NCBI GenBank assembly: GCA_965369945.1
Contig: CBDUST010000296.1
Location: 1-5,500, forward strand
DNA from: JADFNO01 sp965369945
GTDB lineage: Bacteria; Planctomycetota; Phycisphaerae; Phycisphaerales; SM1A02
Length of the DNA stretch: 5,500 nucleotides
Direction: 5' to 3'
The notes below the pieces were generated by a model. The model saw only the letters and a program-made list of their open reading frames with translations. It ran no database searches and was not told the origin of the DNA. The position numbers and the translations under genes are program-made. Below are positions 5,256-5,500 of the stretch, one piece after another (within the stretch, counting starts at the first letter, position 1; each line of letters starts with the position of its first letter).

Positions 5256-5290
5256 GAGTGGAATCTCGTAAAGGAACAAGGAGTCTCGTT

Positions 5291-5500
5291 ATGGTAACTC
5301 GTCGCTTACTTTCTTTGACGGCCGGGTGCGCATTGTTTGCGGCATCCGGCGCCTGGGCACAGGAGGTCGTTTGGGATTCGCCGGTGAATCCCGACCTGCC
5401 CTCTTTCATTGACCAGGAATTTGGTGATTTCCCGGACTTCAGCAGCTATCTCGTACATCACATCGTCATCGAGCGGAAGACGGCGATCTTCGACATCACC
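5291..5500 (+). CDS. N-terminal part of a second exported protein (truncated by the window edge)
   Basis: Seventy residues are visible and the frame is still open at the end. MVTRR, the hydrophobic LLSLTAGCALFAASGAWA and cleavage before QE make a clear Sec signal peptide at about 1-23. The mature start, EVVWDSPVNPDLPSFIDQEFGDFPDFSSYLVHHIVI, is acidic and aromatic-rich. It resembles the opening of planctomycete PEP-CTERM-type secreted proteins as I remember them; the C-terminal sorting tail would lie beyond the window and is not shown. The Cys in the signal peptide is not in a convincing lipobox. AAGGAG (5278-5283) seven bases upstream fixes ATG 5291. It points the same way as the exported-protein gene at 3954 but lies over 600 bp away behind a terminator, so it is probably separately transcribed. 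Confidence 0.85.
   Translation, partial: MVTRRLLSLTAGCALFAASGAWAQEVVWDSPVNPDLPSFIDQEFGDFPDFSSYLVHHIVIERKTAIFDIT

Overview
The window looks like a moderately GC-rich bacterial chromosome segment, most likely from a planctomycete or close relative. That assignment is an inference. It rests on two Sec-exported proteins, one ending in a PAPG-type PEP-CTERM-like tail, on a two-hairpin 'FQPV/DGQDARPT' intergenic repeat of a kind I associate with Planctomycetes and neighbouring phyla, and on long intergenic stretches. No 16S or other marker gene is present to settle it.

Layout. The left part (1-1748, + strand) holds the 3' end of an unrecognised gene with one likely membrane helix, then dprA, the DNA-processing protein that loads RecA on incoming single-stranded DNA. 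dprA converges on a minus-strand pair (2919 down to 1765): lexA, the SOS repressor with all self-cleavage residues intact, followed about 85 bp later by a small SRPBCC/AHSA1-like protein. dprA and lexA both touch RecA filaments, but they are convergent and not an operon.

The middle (2920-3953) has no confident gene. It carries a perfect 7-bp dyad just upstream of lexA, an unconvincing minus-strand open frame that starts behind a good ribosome-binding site, and a strong nested hairpin region (3664-3713). Part of that hairpin has a diverged second copy near 4820. A sigma70-like promoter candidate and a clean Rho-independent-type hairpin sit in the leader of the next gene.

The right part (3954-5500, + strand) holds two exported-protein genes. 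The first is complete (signal peptide, PAPG, hydrophobic helix, arginine tail, terminator). The second is cut by the window edge. Between them lie the two-hairpin repeat and a 28-bp relic of the first gene's signal-peptide coding sequence (24/28 identical, all differences transitions). The leaders of the two genes share an arrangement: hairpin, T-run, GC-rich palindrome, then Shine-Dalgarno about 50 bp after the T-run.

No complete new multi-gene system is visible. The most promising unexplained signals are the leader architecture of the exported-protein genes, the signal-peptide relic, the structured intergenic element at 3664-3713, and the dyad in front of lexA.
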